From the NCBI GenBank assembly GCA_022836915.1, contig CP094668.1, positions 1,364,001 to 1,428,000 on the forward strand: 64,000 nt of DNA, in the 5' to 3' direction. Under the pieces are notes generated by a model that saw only the letters and a program-made list of their open reading frames with translations, was not told the DNA's origin and made no database searches. Positions 1 through 8,396 of the stretch are shown here, one piece after another. A program made the translations under genes and the position numbers. Within the stretch, counting starts at the first letter, position 1. Every line of letters begins with the position of its first letter. This DNA comes from Paenibacillus sp. OVF10 (GTDB taxonomy: Bacteria > Bacillota > Bacilli > Paenibacillales > Paenibacillaceae).

Positions 1-284
1 GCGTGGCCATGGGTGGGCTCGGCTCGGATGCCGCGATTGAAGCGGCTGATGTGGTCATTATGACCGATGAACCGTCGAAACTAGCGAGTGCAATCCGCAT
101 TGCTAAGCGTACACGAATGATTGTGTGGCAAAATATCGCGTTTGCTCTGGGGGTTAAAGCAGTCTTCTTGCTACTCGGTGTGTTCGGCATAGCTACCATG
201 TGGGAAGCGGTATTCTCGGATGTCGGTGTCACGGTGCTGGCTGTTCTGAACGCCATGCGTGTACTCCGAGTGAAGAATATCTAA
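1..284 (+). CDS. Heavy-metal translocating P-type ATPase, C-terminal fragment (Zn/Cd type)
   Basis: This is the last 93 or so residues of a P1B-type ATPase whose start lies before the window. The visible part opens inside the hinge region with GGLGSDAAIEAADVV, which follows the GDGINDAP box in CadA/ZntA proteins. It then carries the last two membrane segments and ends with the conserved AVLNAMR tail. The acidic residue in FSDVGVT lies where Zn/Cd pumps carry a metal-coordinating aspartate in the last membrane helix, so Zn(II)/Cd(II)/Pb(II) efflux is the most likely activity. A rho-independent terminator follows 20 bases after the stop. The family call is firm, the substrate is inferred. Confidence 0.9.
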   Translation, partial: VAMGGLGSDAAIEAADVVIMTDEPSKLASAIRIAKRTRMIVWQNIAFALGVKAVFLLLGVFGIATMWEAVFSDVGVTVLAVLNAMRVLRVKNI

Positions 285-303
285 GTTTACGAAACGATCC
301 AGG

Positions 304-334
304 CGGCTCTTCGTATATACGTAGAGCCGTTTTT
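304..334 (+). terminator. Rho-independent terminator after the P-type ATPase gene
   Basis: The arms CGGCTCT (304-310) and AGAGCCG (323-329) enclose a second palindrome, CGTATATACG, and are followed by a run of five T. It separates the ATPase gene from the SdpI-like gene. Confidence 0.85.
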
Positions 335-359
335 ATATTTTTATGTAGATAAGTCTAAC

Positions 360-460
360 TAGACATTTACACGAGAACGGAGAGGACAGAAATAACCTGA
401 AGAAGCGAAGCTGCATCAGCAGGTTATTCTGTCACCGGAGTGTCAGTGTAAGCAGGTCTA
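360..460 (+). repeat. Dispersed palindromic element, family 1, copy A (short form)
   Basis: This is a nested inverted repeat. The outer arms are TAGAC (360-364) with GTCTA (456-460), then TTACAC (367-372) with GTGTAA (446-451). The inner arm at 385-399 pairs with 420-433 apart from one bulged base. The inner arm begins GGACAGAAATAACCTG and the loop holds AAGAAGCGAAGC, both shared with the copies at 3522, 8153, 10865 (reverse) and 56892. The long middle section of those copies is missing here. The element stops just before the ribosome-binding site of the next gene. Confidence 0.75.
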
Positions 461-489
461 TGGAAGACAACAGTGAAGGGGAGAACGTT

Positions 490-852
490 TTGACAGGAGC
501 AGTAGTAGGGATAATTATCGGAGTGTGTTATTTCATTCTGGGGTTAATGGTGTTTAAAAAACCACCGAAAATGATTAACGGAATATATGGATATCGGACC
601 CCGCGTGCAATGAGTAATCCCGAGTTGTGGGACGAAGCGCAAAGTTATAGTGCCAATCTGATGATGCAATTTGGTGTAATTATCACGATATTCGGCATTA
701 TCGGTTTCTGGCTTACAGATGTACGAGCTTTGGTGCTGAGTCTGGTTGCTACAGGATTTTATACGATCAGACTATTTACCAGAGTTGAAGGCCGGTTGAA
801 GCAAATGCAACGTGCTCAACAGCAACAGCAACAGAATGAGCAGAACGTTTAA
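490..852 (+). CDS. SdpI/YhfL-family membrane protein
   Basis: This encodes a protein of about 120 residues with three predicted membrane segments (residues about 3-22, 55-73, 76-92). It has the SdpI-family signature YGYRT at residues 33-37, followed by SNPELWDEAQSYS, the conserved W-x-x-A-x-x-x-S helix. B. subtilis SdpI is the immunity protein and signal transducer for the SdpC toxin, but most family members, including ones without sdpC nearby as here, have no known role. I chose TTG at 490 because GAAGGGGAG (475-483) sits six bases upstream. An ATG at 460 lacks a site and overlaps the palindromic element. The C-terminus is a glutamine-rich basic tail (QQQQQQ). Confidence 0.8.
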   Translation: MTGAVVGIIIGVCYFILGLMVFKKPPKMINGIYGYRTPRAMSNPELWDEAQSYSANLMMQFGVIITIFGIIGFWLTDVRALVLSLVATGFYTIRLFTRVEGRLKQMQRAQQQQQQNEQNV

Positions 853-967
853 GGTAAAGTGAATGAATAGTTTACAGAGGAAGACTCGCGTGTGAAGCGG
901 GTCTTTTTTGTTGAAGATAGAGAATGGAAGGCGATGTTGAACTCGCTAAGGATTTATGTTTGAAATC

Positions 968-1001
968 TAACGTTGACGTTAACGTTAAAATTATATATAA
1001 T
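968..1001 (+). promoter_or_regulatory. Promoter of the merR gene with overlapping palindromic operator
   Basis: A -35 box TTGACG (973-978) and a -10 box TATAAT (996-1001) are separated by exactly 17 bases. A 20-base near-perfect palindrome (968-987, two mismatches, repeated AACGTTA) covers the -35 box. This is the size and position expected for a MerR-family dimer site. The 17-base spacer is normal and not the stretched 19-20 bases of MerR-activated promoters, so the simplest reading is repression or autoregulation. Confidence 0.7.
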
Positions 1002-1042
1002 TATGTACATAACATTACAGACATATGGAAGAGGTGAGGGAA

Positions 1043-1495
1043 ATGAGTTTATATAAAATCGACGACGTAGCCAAGGAATGTGGTTTGACCAAGCGGACCA
1101 TTCGGTATTATGAAGAGATTGGTGTCATGCCTTCACCTCAGCGGACAGATGGCGGGACGCGATTGTACACTCGAGAGGATATCGATTATCTGAAGAAGGT
1201 GGTTCGCGCCAAAGAGGTACTTGGATTTTCCCTTCAGGAGTTACATACCTATGTGGCAACAGCAGATGCCTTGAACGAACAACGTTTTGACTACCAGCAG
1301 ACGACCGAAGTGAGAGAACGGATTGAGAAGCTCACCACGATGGAAACAACGCTGGATGGTCAGTTGCAACTGATAGAGCAGAAACTTCAGAGCATACATG
1401 CCGTAAAGACTGAACTGGAAGAGCTGCGTGAACGCGTTCGGAGCGGTATTCAGAAGTTACAGGCACATGATCCGCAGAATGATGAAGACGGCTAA
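1043..1495 (+). CDS. MerR-family transcriptional regulator
   Basis: A 150-residue protein with the MerR winged helix-turn-helix at its N-terminus (LTKRTIRYYEEIG is the recognition region, and GGTRLYTREDI the wing). A long helical dimerisation region fills residues 80-145. There is no cysteine cluster of the metal-binding kind and no large ligand domain, so a drug or stress inducer is likelier than a metal. ATG at 1043 is preferred over ATG 1025 because GAGGTGAGGG lies directly before it. The gene is followed on the same strand by an MFS pump, the usual target of such a regulator, and a palindrome sits on its own promoter. Confidence 0.85.
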   Translation: MSLYKIDDVAKECGLTKRTIRYYEEIGVMPSPQRTDGGTRLYTREDIDYLKKVVRAKEVLGFSLQELHTYVATADALNEQRFDYQQTTEVRERIEKLTTMETTLDGQLQLIEQKLQSIHAVKTELEELRERVRSGIQKLQAHDPQNDEDG

Positions 1496-1584
1496 CCGAA
1501 TTAACATCTAATGTTTAATAAACAAAACTGTATACACATAATCGCTACACGGAGTGAGCACCATAGTACCTGTGGCGATCCTGT

Positions 1585-1614
1585 ACAAACACCGGATGTT
1601 TCGGTGTCATTTGT
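1585..1614 (+). terminator. Weak hairpin between merR and the MFS gene
   Basis: ACACCG (1589-1594) and CGGTGT (1602-1607) pair, flanked by ACAAA and TTTGT. There is no proper T-run (GCCGTTTTGTT follows). It may be a weak terminator or leader hairpin ahead of the MFS gene. The assignment is tentative. Confidence 0.3.
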
Positions 1615-1725
1615 GCCGTTTTGTTACCTCTAATTCTGAAAATGTATAGATTGTTTTCATTATTTTCACGGTCGTTTTCAAATAAAAAGTTTCACCACAT
1701 AAATTATTCACAGGAGGAATTACGT

Positions 1726-2946
1726 ATGAAAAGAGAGCCATCATTACCGGACGAATTGCCGTCATCACGTGGGGGCTTACTGTCTCAACCCAGAGCGGTA
1801 TGGGCGGTCGCCTTTGCATGTATCATATCCTTTATGGGTCTGGGTCTGGTTGACCCGATCCTGCCCGCGATTGCAGATCAGCTGCATGCTTCGAAAAGCC
1901 AGGTGTCACTGCTATTTACCAGTTATAACGCTGTAACCGGGGTAGCGATGCTGATTACAGGTGTCGTATCCAGCCGGATTGGTGTGAAGTGGACGTTGCT
2001 CAGCGGTATATTGCTAATTATTATCTTCTCCTTCCTCGGTGGTACCTCAGACACGGTAGGTGCACTGGTTGGTTACCGTGGCGGTTGGGGACTGGGGAAT
2101 GCCTTGTTCATCGCAACGGCGTTATCTGCCATTGTTGGACTGTCCACATCGGGGACAGCCAAAGCGATTATTTTGTACGAAGCAGCGCTTGGTCTCGGGA
2201 TTGCGGTTGGACCGCTGCTTGGTGGTGAGCTGGGTTCCATCTCTTGGCGCGGTCCGTTCTATGGGGTGGCTGTTCTGATGGCGATTGCCTTTATAAGCAT
2301 TACATTTATGCTGCCCAAAATGGCTAAACCGAAAACACGAAGTTCTTTGTCCGATCCATTCAAAGCATTAAGTTATCCTTCACTGAAAACATTGGCGATT
2401 ACCGCCTTCCTGTATAACTTTGGATTCTTTACCTTGATGGCTTATTCACCATATGTCATGAATCTGGATGAGCACGGCCTGGGTTACGTATTCTTTGGCT
2501 GGGGCTTGATGCTGGCGATTACGTCGGTATTTGTTGCACCAAGATTACAACGCCGATTCGGATCGGTTCCGTCAATGAGTGTCATGCTTACATTGTTCGC
2601 GATTGATCTGGTTGTTATGGCAGTAGGTACGGTGATGGGTTCACCAACTACCGTTATTGTTGCAGTCATTGTAGCCGGGATTTTCCTTGGAATTAACAAC
2701 ACGTTGATTACAACGGCTGTTATGGAAGCTGCACCTGTGGAGCGTTCTGTTGCTTCTGCTGCATACAGCTTCGTTCGTTTCCTGGGTGGTGCACTTGCTC
2801 CATGGCTTGCAGGTAAATTGTCCGAGTGGTTCCTCCCGGAAACGCCGTTTTATTTTGGCGCATTAATGGTTCTGATTGGTGTCGTGGTACTGCTGGTACG
2901 CCGTCATCATCTGCGGGATATCGATTCCGCTATTACATCTCATTAA
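1726..2946 (+). CDS. MFS multidrug efflux transporter (12 TM)
   Basis: A 406-residue major facilitator with about 12 membrane segments. The first helix reads ISFMGLGLVDPILP, the DHA1-type motif of proton-driven drug pumps. SSRIGVKWTLL is the cytoplasmic loop 2-3 (motif A), and GPLLGGELG in helix 5 is motif C, typical of exporters. The start at 1726 follows CAGGAGGAA with ideal spacing; the open frame extends 35 codons upstream but without a site. Its position after a MerR regulator suggests inducible export of a toxic compound. The uspA-like gene follows after 18 bases and is probably co-transcribed. The substrate cannot be told from sequence. Confidence 0.88.
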   Translation: MKREPSLPDELPSSRGGLLSQPRAVWAVAFACIISFMGLGLVDPILPAIADQLHASKSQVSLLFTSYNAVTGVAMLITGVVSSRIGVKWTLLSGILLIIIFSFLGGTSDTVGALVGYRGGWGLGNALFIATALSAIVGLSTSGTAKAIILYEAALGLGIAVGPLLGGELGSISWRGPFYGVAVLMAIAFISITFMLPKMAKPKTRSSLSDPFKALSYPSLKTLAITAFLYNFGFFTLMAYSPYVMNLDEHGLGYVFFGWGLMLAITSVFVAPRLQRRFGSVPSMSVMLTLFAIDLVVMAVGTVMGSPTTVIVAVIVAGIFLGINNTLITTAVMEAAPVERSVASAAYSFVRFLGGALAPWLAGKLSEWFLPETPFYFGALMVLIGVVVLLVRRHHLRDIDSAITSH

Positions 2947-2964
2947 TTCACAGGAGGGATTGCA

Positions 2965-3387
2965 ATGCTGAAACATATATTGGTTGCTGTTGATGGTTCG
3001 GAACATGCGCATAAGGCTTTGGAACAAGCTCTGATCCTGGCTGAAGATATGAAACAACCTGCAAGTCTGTTGATTGTGCATGTTAATCCTGCCATCTCCA
3101 TTAATGAACCTGCATTGGGTGTTGATCTGGAAGCTCGGATTGCCGAAGAAGGGCAGCATATTATAGAACCGGTGACCAGACAGTTGTCCGGACGAGACGT
3201 AGCATATGAGACACTGCTGATTGCGGGTGATCCCGTTAATGAGATCTGCCGTGTAGCGCGAGAACGAGATTGTCGAATGATCGTGATGGGAACAGGTGGA
3301 AAAGGCATGCTCGCAGAGATGATCGTGGGCAGTGTCAGCCATGGTGTGTTAAAACATGCAGATTGCCCCGTCCTGACGGTTAAATAG
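2965..3387 (+). CDS. UspA-family universal stress protein
   Basis: A 140-residue single-domain universal stress protein. The N-terminal strand HILVAVDGSEHA and the C-terminal GTGGKGMLAEMIVGSVS match the ATP-binding form (G-x2-G-x9-G-S/T), so this member probably binds ATP. It ends with HADCPVLTV, the standard family terminus. The ribosome-binding site is CAGGAGGG. It lies 18 bases after the MFS gene and is likely in the same operon. No specific stress can be assigned. Confidence 0.9.
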   Translation: MLKHILVAVDGSEHAHKALEQALILAEDMKQPASLLIVHVNPAISINEPALGVDLEARIAEEGQHIIEPVTRQLSGRDVAYETLLIAGDPVNEICRVARERDCRMIVMGTGGKGMLAEMIVGSVSHGVLKHADCPVLTVK

Positions 3388-3521
3388 GTTGTGAAATCCT
3401 TTATAATGCAATAGCTCAAGATCGCCACAATGGCTCATCAGGTACGTTACAAGCTATGATTACCGAATACCGTAGTGGGTTGATGGCACGGAAATAGTGT
3501 ATAAATAGATTATATAAATTG

Positions 3522-3604
3522 TTGAACTGAACTTTTACATGAGACAGCGATTGTATGGTTGTTGTTCTGTCATCGAAGTGGCAGTGTAACATTCTTTAGT
3601 TCAA
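3522..3604 (+). repeat. Dispersed palindromic element, family 1, copy B (short form)
   Basis: The outer arms TTGAACT (3522-3528) and AGTTCAA (3598-3604) enclose TTTACATGAGACAG on the left and TTCTGTCATCG, AGTG and CAGTGTAA on the right. These are the same terminal motifs as copy A. Most of the central core is absent. The outer arms differ in sequence from those of other copies but still pair. Apart from this, the interval between uspA and the aldehyde dehydrogenase gene holds nothing I can name. Confidence 0.6.
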
Positions 3605-3634
3605 TAGGTTCTAAAAGGATGGAGGATGCAGCAT

Positions 3635-5059
3635 ATGAAAAAACAACATCTGTTTATCGGTGGCAAACTGACCGAATCCGTAGATTATAAAGAACTTCAA
3701 GCACCATACTCCGGGGAAACGCTGGCAGAAGTCTCTTCGGCTTCAGCCGAGGAAGCGGAGGCTGCTGTTGTAGCTGCGGTTCAAGCCGGGAAGGCAATGC
3801 GCCAGATGCCTGCACATCAGCGTGCAGATATTCTGTACAAGTTGTCCTCCATGCTTGAAGAACGCAAAGAAGAAGCAGCGCGAATCATAGCGCTTGAAGC
3901 GGCGAAGCCAATTACGGCAGCACTGGCCGAGGTTGACCGGACGGTGGAAACGTATCGTTTTGCCGCTGAGGAAGCCAAGCGGCTGACCGGAGAGACGGTT
4001 CCGATGGATGCAGCCAAAGGTGGAGAAGGGCGTATCGGCTATACGATGCGGCAACCTCTAGGCGTTATTGGAGCCATCACGCCGTTTAATTTTCCAATGA
4101 ACCTGGTAGCTCACAAGGTAGGTCCAGCGCTCGCAGCAGGCAATACGATCGTACTCAAACCTGCGGAGCAGACGCCGCTGTCTTCCTATTACATCGCTAA
4201 TTTGCTGCAGGAAGCCGGACTGCCGGATGGTGCACTGAATGTGGTGAGCGGTGATGGCAAAACCATTGGTGATGTGCTTGTGGAGCACCCCCATGTTGCT
4301 CACATTACGTTTACAGGCAGTCCAGCGGTAGGCACGAGCATTCGTAGCAAAGCAGGACTCAAACGAGTGACACTGGAGCTTGGGTCGAATGCGGCGGTGA
4401 TTGTGGATAAGGACGCAGATCTGGACAAAGTGGTTCCTCGATGTGTGACTGGTGCTTTCACGTATCAGGGACAGGTATGTATCTCACTTCAGCGAATCTA
4501 CGTGCATCGTGACATCTCGGAAGAATTCATCCGGCGTTTTGCTGAAGCGGCCAAACAAGTGGTGGTCGGAGACCCGCTGAGCCCGGATACGGTGGTCTCT
4601 GCGCTGATTACCTCCAAGGATGTACAGCGTACACTCGACTGGATTGAAGAAGCTAAACAGGCAGGGGCTGAAGTGGCAGCAGGCGGTCAAGCTGAAGGAG
4701 GCGTTCTGCGTCCAACGGTACTGATTAACGTTCCGCGTGATGCCAAGGTATCCTGTCAGGAAGTGTTTGCACCCATCGTTGTGATCAATACGGTAGATTC
4801 CGTTGAAGAGGGTATTGAACATGTTAACGACTCGATATACGGGCTTCAGGCAGGCGTATTTACAAATGATATTCATACCGCCCTCCGTGCTGTCGATCAG
4901 ATCGAAGCAGGTGGAGTTATGATTAATGATATTCCGACGTTCCGAGTGGATCACATGCCCTATGGTGGGGTGAAACAAAGTGGGATTGGGCGTGAAGGTG
5001 TAAAATATGCTGTAGAGGAAATGACGGAATTGAAGTTTGTTATGTTTAACAAAGGGTGA
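3635..5059 (+). CDS. NAD(P)+-dependent aldehyde dehydrogenase
   Basis: A 474-residue member of the aldehyde dehydrogenase superfamily, oxidising an aldehyde to its acid in the cytosol. Visible elements are TPFNFPMNL and KPAEQTPLS (cofactor-binding region), FTGSPAVG (Rossmann turn), general-base Glu248 in LELGSN and catalytic Cys282 in GQVCIS. The ELGSN form, in place of ELGGK, resembles the lactaldehyde and phosphonoacetaldehyde branch, so a small hydroxylated or phosphonate aldehyde is possible, but the substrate is open. ATG at 3635 is favoured because GGAGG lies nine bases before it; an in-frame ATG at 3626 overlaps that site. It is a single-gene unit with its own terminator. Confidence 0.9.
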   Translation: MKKQHLFIGGKLTESVDYKELQAPYSGETLAEVSSASAEEAEAAVVAAVQAGKAMRQMPAHQRADILYKLSSMLEERKEEAARIIALEAAKPITAALAEVDRTVETYRFAAEEAKRLTGETVPMDAAKGGEGRIGYTMRQPLGVIGAITPFNFPMNLVAHKVGPALAAGNTIVLKPAEQTPLSSYYIANLLQEAGLPDGALNVVSGDGKTIGDVLVEHPHVAHITFTGSPAVGTSIRSKAGLKRVTLELGSNAAVIVDKDADLDKVVPRCVTGAFTYQGQVCISLQRIYVHRDISEEFIRRFAEAAKQVVVGDPLSPDTVVSALITSKDVQRTLDWIEEAKQAGAEVAAGGQAEGGVLRPTVLINVPRDAKVSCQEVFAPIVVINTVDSVEEGIEHVNDSIYGLQAGVFTNDIHTALRAVDQIEAGGVMINDIPTFRVDHMPYGGVKQSGIGREGVKYAVEEMTELKFVMFNKG

Positions 5060-5117
5060 TTCTCTTCCATTCTTTTACTCAATATACCGTATGCCAATGA
5101 AAACATAACCACACACT

Positions 5118-5148
5118 CCTGTGCCAGAATAATGGCACAGGTTTTTTT
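5118..5148 (+). terminator. Rho-independent terminator after the aldehyde dehydrogenase gene
   Basis: CCTGTGCCA (5118-5126) pairs perfectly with TGGCACAGG (5133-5141), with a six-base loop and a run of seven T. The 280 bases after it, up to the next gene at 5428, show no coding signal and presumably carry that gene's promoter. Confidence 0.9.
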
Positions 5149-5427
5149 ATATGAAGATCATGGAAAAAGTTTCAAAAATACATATGGATTCTTCGCTGAC
5201 TGCGGGTTCACATCTGATGAGACGGGTATAACATAGTTAACATACCGCAACATAACTGACCAAACGCCGCTCATATCACCGAAGCATGATGTACCCATCC
5301 ATAGCACGAGCGGAATGAAGCGGTACAGCATTGCCGAAAGTCTTATATTCTCTCATTATTCAAATACAATGCAGTATGAATTAAGCCTGAACTCTGGAGT
5401 TGCAGGACAGGCAGGAGGTGTATTCAA

Positions 5428-6240
5428 ATGGCGTATTCCATGGTTGACGTATCGGGAATGTCAGGCGTAAGTCTGAACGAACTGAGCCAGTATGCAGAGA
5501 CAGGTCTTCTGAATCCGGCCTTTGGGGATGTAGATGAGGACATCTATTATGAAAAGCAGGAATTGCTGAGACTCCAGCAAATTCTTTTCTGTAAGGAAGT
5601 AGGTATGAAGGAGAATGAGATTGCCCCGATGCTCCGGGATAATCCTCAGGATGTCATACGCATCATGAAGCAGCATCGCATTGATATTCTGGAGAAGGCA
5701 CTCCGTCTGCATGGATTGATTCAGACACTGGACAAAACGATCTCTCATTTGCAAGGTGAACAGGAACTTGATGAACATGAACTGTATAACGGTTTTGTAA
5801 ATAAGGGGCGTCACCAGTTGCTGAATGAATCGGGTTTTGACCCTGTAATCAATAAAGATATGAACCATGTGCAGACAGAGGGTGTTCAGAGGTCCGACAT
5901 CCAATCTTCCAATTCATCCACATTGCCTGAAAATCAGGAGTTGAAGTCAAAAGAAGACTATCTGGATTCCCAGGCGAAAATTGATCAGGTCCATCTCGAC
6001 TTACAACAGGCCATTGAGGATGGATTGGAACCCGGTAGTGCAAAAGTACAACGGATTATTGGCAGGCATCTTGAATGGATCAAAGGTTATTATACACCCA
6101 CCGCTGAGATCTATCGGGATTTGGCCAATCTGTATGTAGAGCATAAAAATTTCCGTCAGATGTACGATGGTTACCACCCGAGGCTGGCTGAATTCCTGCG
6201 GGATGGGATGATGATTAAAGCGGAACATGATTTATCCTAG
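5428..6240 (+). CDS. MerR-family regulator with TipAS-like ligand-binding domain
   Basis: A 270-residue protein. The first 75 or so residues are a MerR-type winged helix (LNELSQYAETGLLNP, then LLRLQQILFCKEVGM). A coiled dimerisation helix follows. The last 100 residues are a TipAS domain, the all-helical pocket that binds thiopeptides and other hydrophobic antibiotics in Streptomyces TipA and B. subtilis Mta. The C-terminal DGYHPRLAEFL is typical of that domain. The linker (about residues 130-185) is polar and longer than in Mta. The ribosome-binding site is CAGGAGGTG. It stands alone between terminators, so its target is not evident. It would be expected to activate an efflux gene and itself when drug-bound. 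Confidence 0.85.
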   Translation: MAYSMVDVSGMSGVSLNELSQYAETGLLNPAFGDVDEDIYYEKQELLRLQQILFCKEVGMKENEIAPMLRDNPQDVIRIMKQHRIDILEKALRLHGLIQTLDKTISHLQGEQELDEHELYNGFVNKGRHQLLNESGFDPVINKDMNHVQTEGVQRSDIQSSNSSTLPENQELKSKEDYLDSQAKIDQVHLDLQQAIEDGLEPGSAKVQRIIGRHLEWIKGYYTPTAEIYRDLANLYVEHKNFRQMYDGYHPRLAEFLRDGMMIKAEHDLS

Positions 6241-6294
6241 ATGCATAAAGTAACATGGGCGAGCAAGAACATGGGTGTAAATCATAATGGATAA

Positions 6295-6331
6295 CAAAGA
6301 GCGCAGACCTTTGAGAGGACTGCGCTCTTTG
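6295..6331. terminator. Bidirectional terminator between the TipAS regulator and the fRMsr gene
   Basis: CAAAGAGCGCAG (6295-6306) pairs perfectly with CTGCGCTCTTTG (6320-6331). The AAAG/CTTT ends supply a partial U-tract for either strand, matching the convergent genes on both sides. Confidence 0.8.
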
Positions 6332-6384
6332 TTATTACGGGTTCTTCATCATCGTGTGTGATGAGACTCCGATCACCTTATTCA

Positions 6385-6888
6385 TCATTTCCTAAAGGGG
6401 ATGGTTGCCTCCAACTGCTCTGTGAGCAGGCTTACGGCTTTCTCCAGGAAGACGCGGTCTTCGTCGTCAAAACGGTTTTTGATCGGGCTGTCGATATCCA
6501 GCACCCCGTACAGTTCGCCGTTTTTGATAATAGGTACGACAATCTCACTGTTTGATGCTGCATCACAGGCAATGTGGCCTGGGAAGGCATGAACATCATC
6601 AACGACCAGGGTACGTTTTTCCGCAGCAGATGTGCCGCATACACCACGTCCCAATGGAATTCGGATACAGGCAGGCAGTCCTTGGAATGGCCCGAGGACC
6701 AGTTCTTTTCCATCATACAGATAGAAGCCTACCCAATTGGTGTCGGTCATAAATACATTGAGCAGCGCAGCAGCGTTCGCCAGATTGGCAATCGCACTAG
6801 GTTCATCGCGGATCAGAGCACTTAACTGTCCCAGGACGGCGGTGTGCTGCTCACTTCGTGTTCCTTCATAGGAAACAGCTTGAAACAT
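6385..6888 (-). CDS. ytsP: Free methionine-(R)-sulfoxide reductase (GAF domain)
   Basis: A 167-residue single GAF domain of the fRMsr family (E. coli YebR/MsrC, B. subtilis YtsP), which reduces free L-methionine-(R)-sulfoxide. The three conserved cysteines are present: Cys74 (LPACIR), Cys84 (RGVCGTS) and Cys108 (HIACDA). They correspond to Cys84, Cys94 and Cys118 of the E. coli enzyme with a constant offset of ten. NWVGFYLY and GVLDIDSP are further family landmarks. It is transcribed alone on the minus strand toward the shared terminator at 6295. It fits with the antioxidant genes elsewhere in the window. Confidence 0.92.
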   Translation of the reverse strand: MFQAVSYEGTRSEQHTAVLGQLSALIRDEPSAIANLANAAALLNVFMTDTNWVGFYLYDGKELVLGPFQGLPACIRIPLGRGVCGTSAAEKRTLVVDDVHAFPGHIACDAASNSEIVVPIIKNGELYGVLDIDSPIKNRFDDEDRVFLEKAVSLLTEQLEATIPFRK

Positions 6889-7073
6889 GGTAAATCACCC
6901 TCCCGAGCAAAATGGTACTTATTTTCAAGATAGTGCAGAGGATGCGGTTAGTCAAGCGGAGGATTTCGGAAAGGGAAGGGAATACCTGAAGAATCCTCCT
7001 GTTTCTCAGCTTCTTGCGCGGGGTAATTACTTAGCAACCACGGAGGGCTATAACCCGGGAAGGAGCTTGGCTT

Positions 7074-7370
7074 ATGCATGCAGAGGTACAGAATCTTTTT
7101 GTACGGATTCATCTACTATATTTCGCGCAAAATCAGGATTTGAACGTTAGCGAGGCACTGCCCCTATTGGAAGAACGGGGATATCGCGTTGGAGAGCGGG
7201 AGATCAAGCAGGAGCTTGAACACCTGACACAGGAGAATTTCCTGACCGCCCACGGGGACCAATGGAGCCTAACCGGGACTGGCATCGAAGAATTCAAGGA
7301 AATCACGGCTGTGTTTGGCCGGGTTAGCGATGAATTACTGGGGAAGGGCAAGAAAACGTCCAAAGCTTAA
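7074..7370 (+). CDS. Hypothetical protein, winged-helix-like
   Basis: A 98-residue cytosolic protein I do not recognise. Its pattern resembles a small winged helix: LLEERGYRVGEREIKQEL followed by LEHLTQENFLTAHGDQWSLTGTG, that is, a helix pair, then a beta hairpin after a short conserved turn, ending in a long helix. AAGGAG lies eight bases before ATG 7074. It is separated from the divergent fRMsr gene by 185 bases with no other feature and is followed by a good terminator, so it is a monocistronic unit. A DNA- or RNA-binding role is a guess from fold pattern only. Confidence 0.65.
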   Translation: MHAEVQNLFVRIHLLYFAQNQDLNVSEALPLLEERGYRVGEREIKQELEHLTQENFLTAHGDQWSLTGTGIEEFKEITAVFGRVSDELLGKGKKTSKA

Positions 7371-7437
7371 AATTCATTTGGACAAGCCATGATTCCATAA
7401 TTCACTCAAACTTGAATGGATCCATACGTACAACAAG

Positions 7438-7465
7438 ACCGGGAGCGACATTGGCCCGGTTTTTT
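7438..7465 (+). terminator. Rho-independent terminator
   Basis: ACCGGG (7438-7443) pairs with CCCGGT (7455-7460), followed by six T. Confidence 0.85.
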
Positions 7466-7569
7466 GACGTGTGTCCATGACTGAACAGTTGCCATTCAGC
7501 GCAGGTTATGATTAGATGACTAGTGAATATTATGGTCTGCGGAGATAGATCGGATCGGAGTGTCTTTAT

Positions 7570-8142
7570 ATGTATAAATGCAAAGGAAGAATTCCCGAAA
7601 TGGAGACTGCGCGGCTTCGTCTGCGTAAAATGCGTCGCCGGGATGCGGCCCAGATGTTCGCATGCTGGTCAGATCGCGAGGTGACCCGTTACATGAATCT
7701 TGCACCCATGATTGGGACAAGCGAAGCGGCAGACATGATTGGACTGCTCAACCAAATGGCAGGGGAAGAGGATGCGATCCGATGGGGGATCGAACTCAAA
7801 GAAACAGGCAAGCTCATCGGCAGCTGTGGCTTCAATACATGGCAGCTTGAAGGCGCATTCCGGGGTGAGATCGGTTATGAGCTGGGACGTGATTATTGGC
7901 GCCACGGTTATATGACGGAGGCTTTCTCGGCATTGCTGCCCTTTGGGTATGAGACCATGGGTCTTAATCGAATTGAAGCGCTGGTTGACCCACGCAATCT
8001 GGCTTCCGGCGAGTTCCTGACAAACCGTGGCTTCACACGAGAAGGGCTGCTGCGACAAGTACAACATACGTCCACCGGATACAAGGATATGGTGATGTAT
8101 TCCATGTTGTATGATGAGTTCCTTCGCAAGAAAGGTAAATAA
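7570..8142 (+). CDS. GNAT acetyltransferase, RimJ/RimL-like
   Basis: A 190-residue acetyltransferase of the RimJ/RimL group (PF13302 type), which moves acetyl from acetyl-CoA to an N-terminal or side-chain amine. Seen in order are the strand METARLRLRKMRRRDA, the GSCGFNTW strand, EIGYELGRDYWRHGYMTEA (the acetyl-CoA pyrophosphate loop region) and the C-terminal EALVDPRNLASGEFLTNRGF in which ribosomal acetyltransferases carry N-x-x-S. The ribosome-binding site GGAGTG precedes ATG 7570. The substrate is unknown. Directly downstream comes a family 1 palindromic element that may end transcription. Confidence 0.85.
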   Translation: MYKCKGRIPEMETARLRLRKMRRRDAAQMFACWSDREVTRYMNLAPMIGTSEAADMIGLLNQMAGEEDAIRWGIELKETGKLIGSCGFNTWQLEGAFRGEIGYELGRDYWRHGYMTEAFSALLPFGYETMGLNRIEALVDPRNLASGEFLTNRGFTREGLLRQVQHTSTGYKDMVMYSMLYDEFLRKKGK

Positions 8143-8152
8143 AGAGACAATA

Positions 8153-8369
8153 TATAATTGCTTTTGAATTTACACGTAAACGAAGAAACAGAACAAAGCT
8201 GGAGAAGCGAAGCGATCGCCTTTAAAGCTTTCTGAAAGAAAGCTACATCGGAAGCATACGCTATCACCGGATTTCTCCTTTAGAGAGGAGAAGTAAAAAT
8301 CTGGGGATAACAGCGATCGGAAGCTTGTTCTGGTTCGTAGTAGAAGTGTAAATTAACGTACCAATTATA
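8153..8369 (+). repeat. Dispersed palindromic element, family 1, copy C (long form)
   Basis: The outer arms TATAATTG (8153-8160) and CAATTATA (8362-8369) are followed inward by AATTTACAC (8167-8175) and GTGTAAATT (8346-8354). The core holds GAAGCGAAGCG, an internal hairpin AGCTTTCTGAAAGAAAGCT, CATCGGAAGCATACGC, TATCACCGGATTTC and AATCTGGGGATAACAGCG, then TCGGAAG and TGTTCTG. The same motifs in the same order occur in the reverse copy at 10865-11092 and, shortened, at 56892-57040. Confidence 0.8.
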
Positions 8370-8396
8370 TAGAGAAACAAAGAGAGAAGGGTTTGT

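Noticed and set aside
460..489. ATG 460 as the start of the SdpI-like gene
   Set aside because: It overlaps the right arm of the palindromic element and has no ribosome-binding site; TTG 490 does.
2863..3428. Two minus-strand frames of about 160 codons opposite uspA
   Set aside because: They are shadows of a clear UspA gene, with no family resemblance and no start signals.
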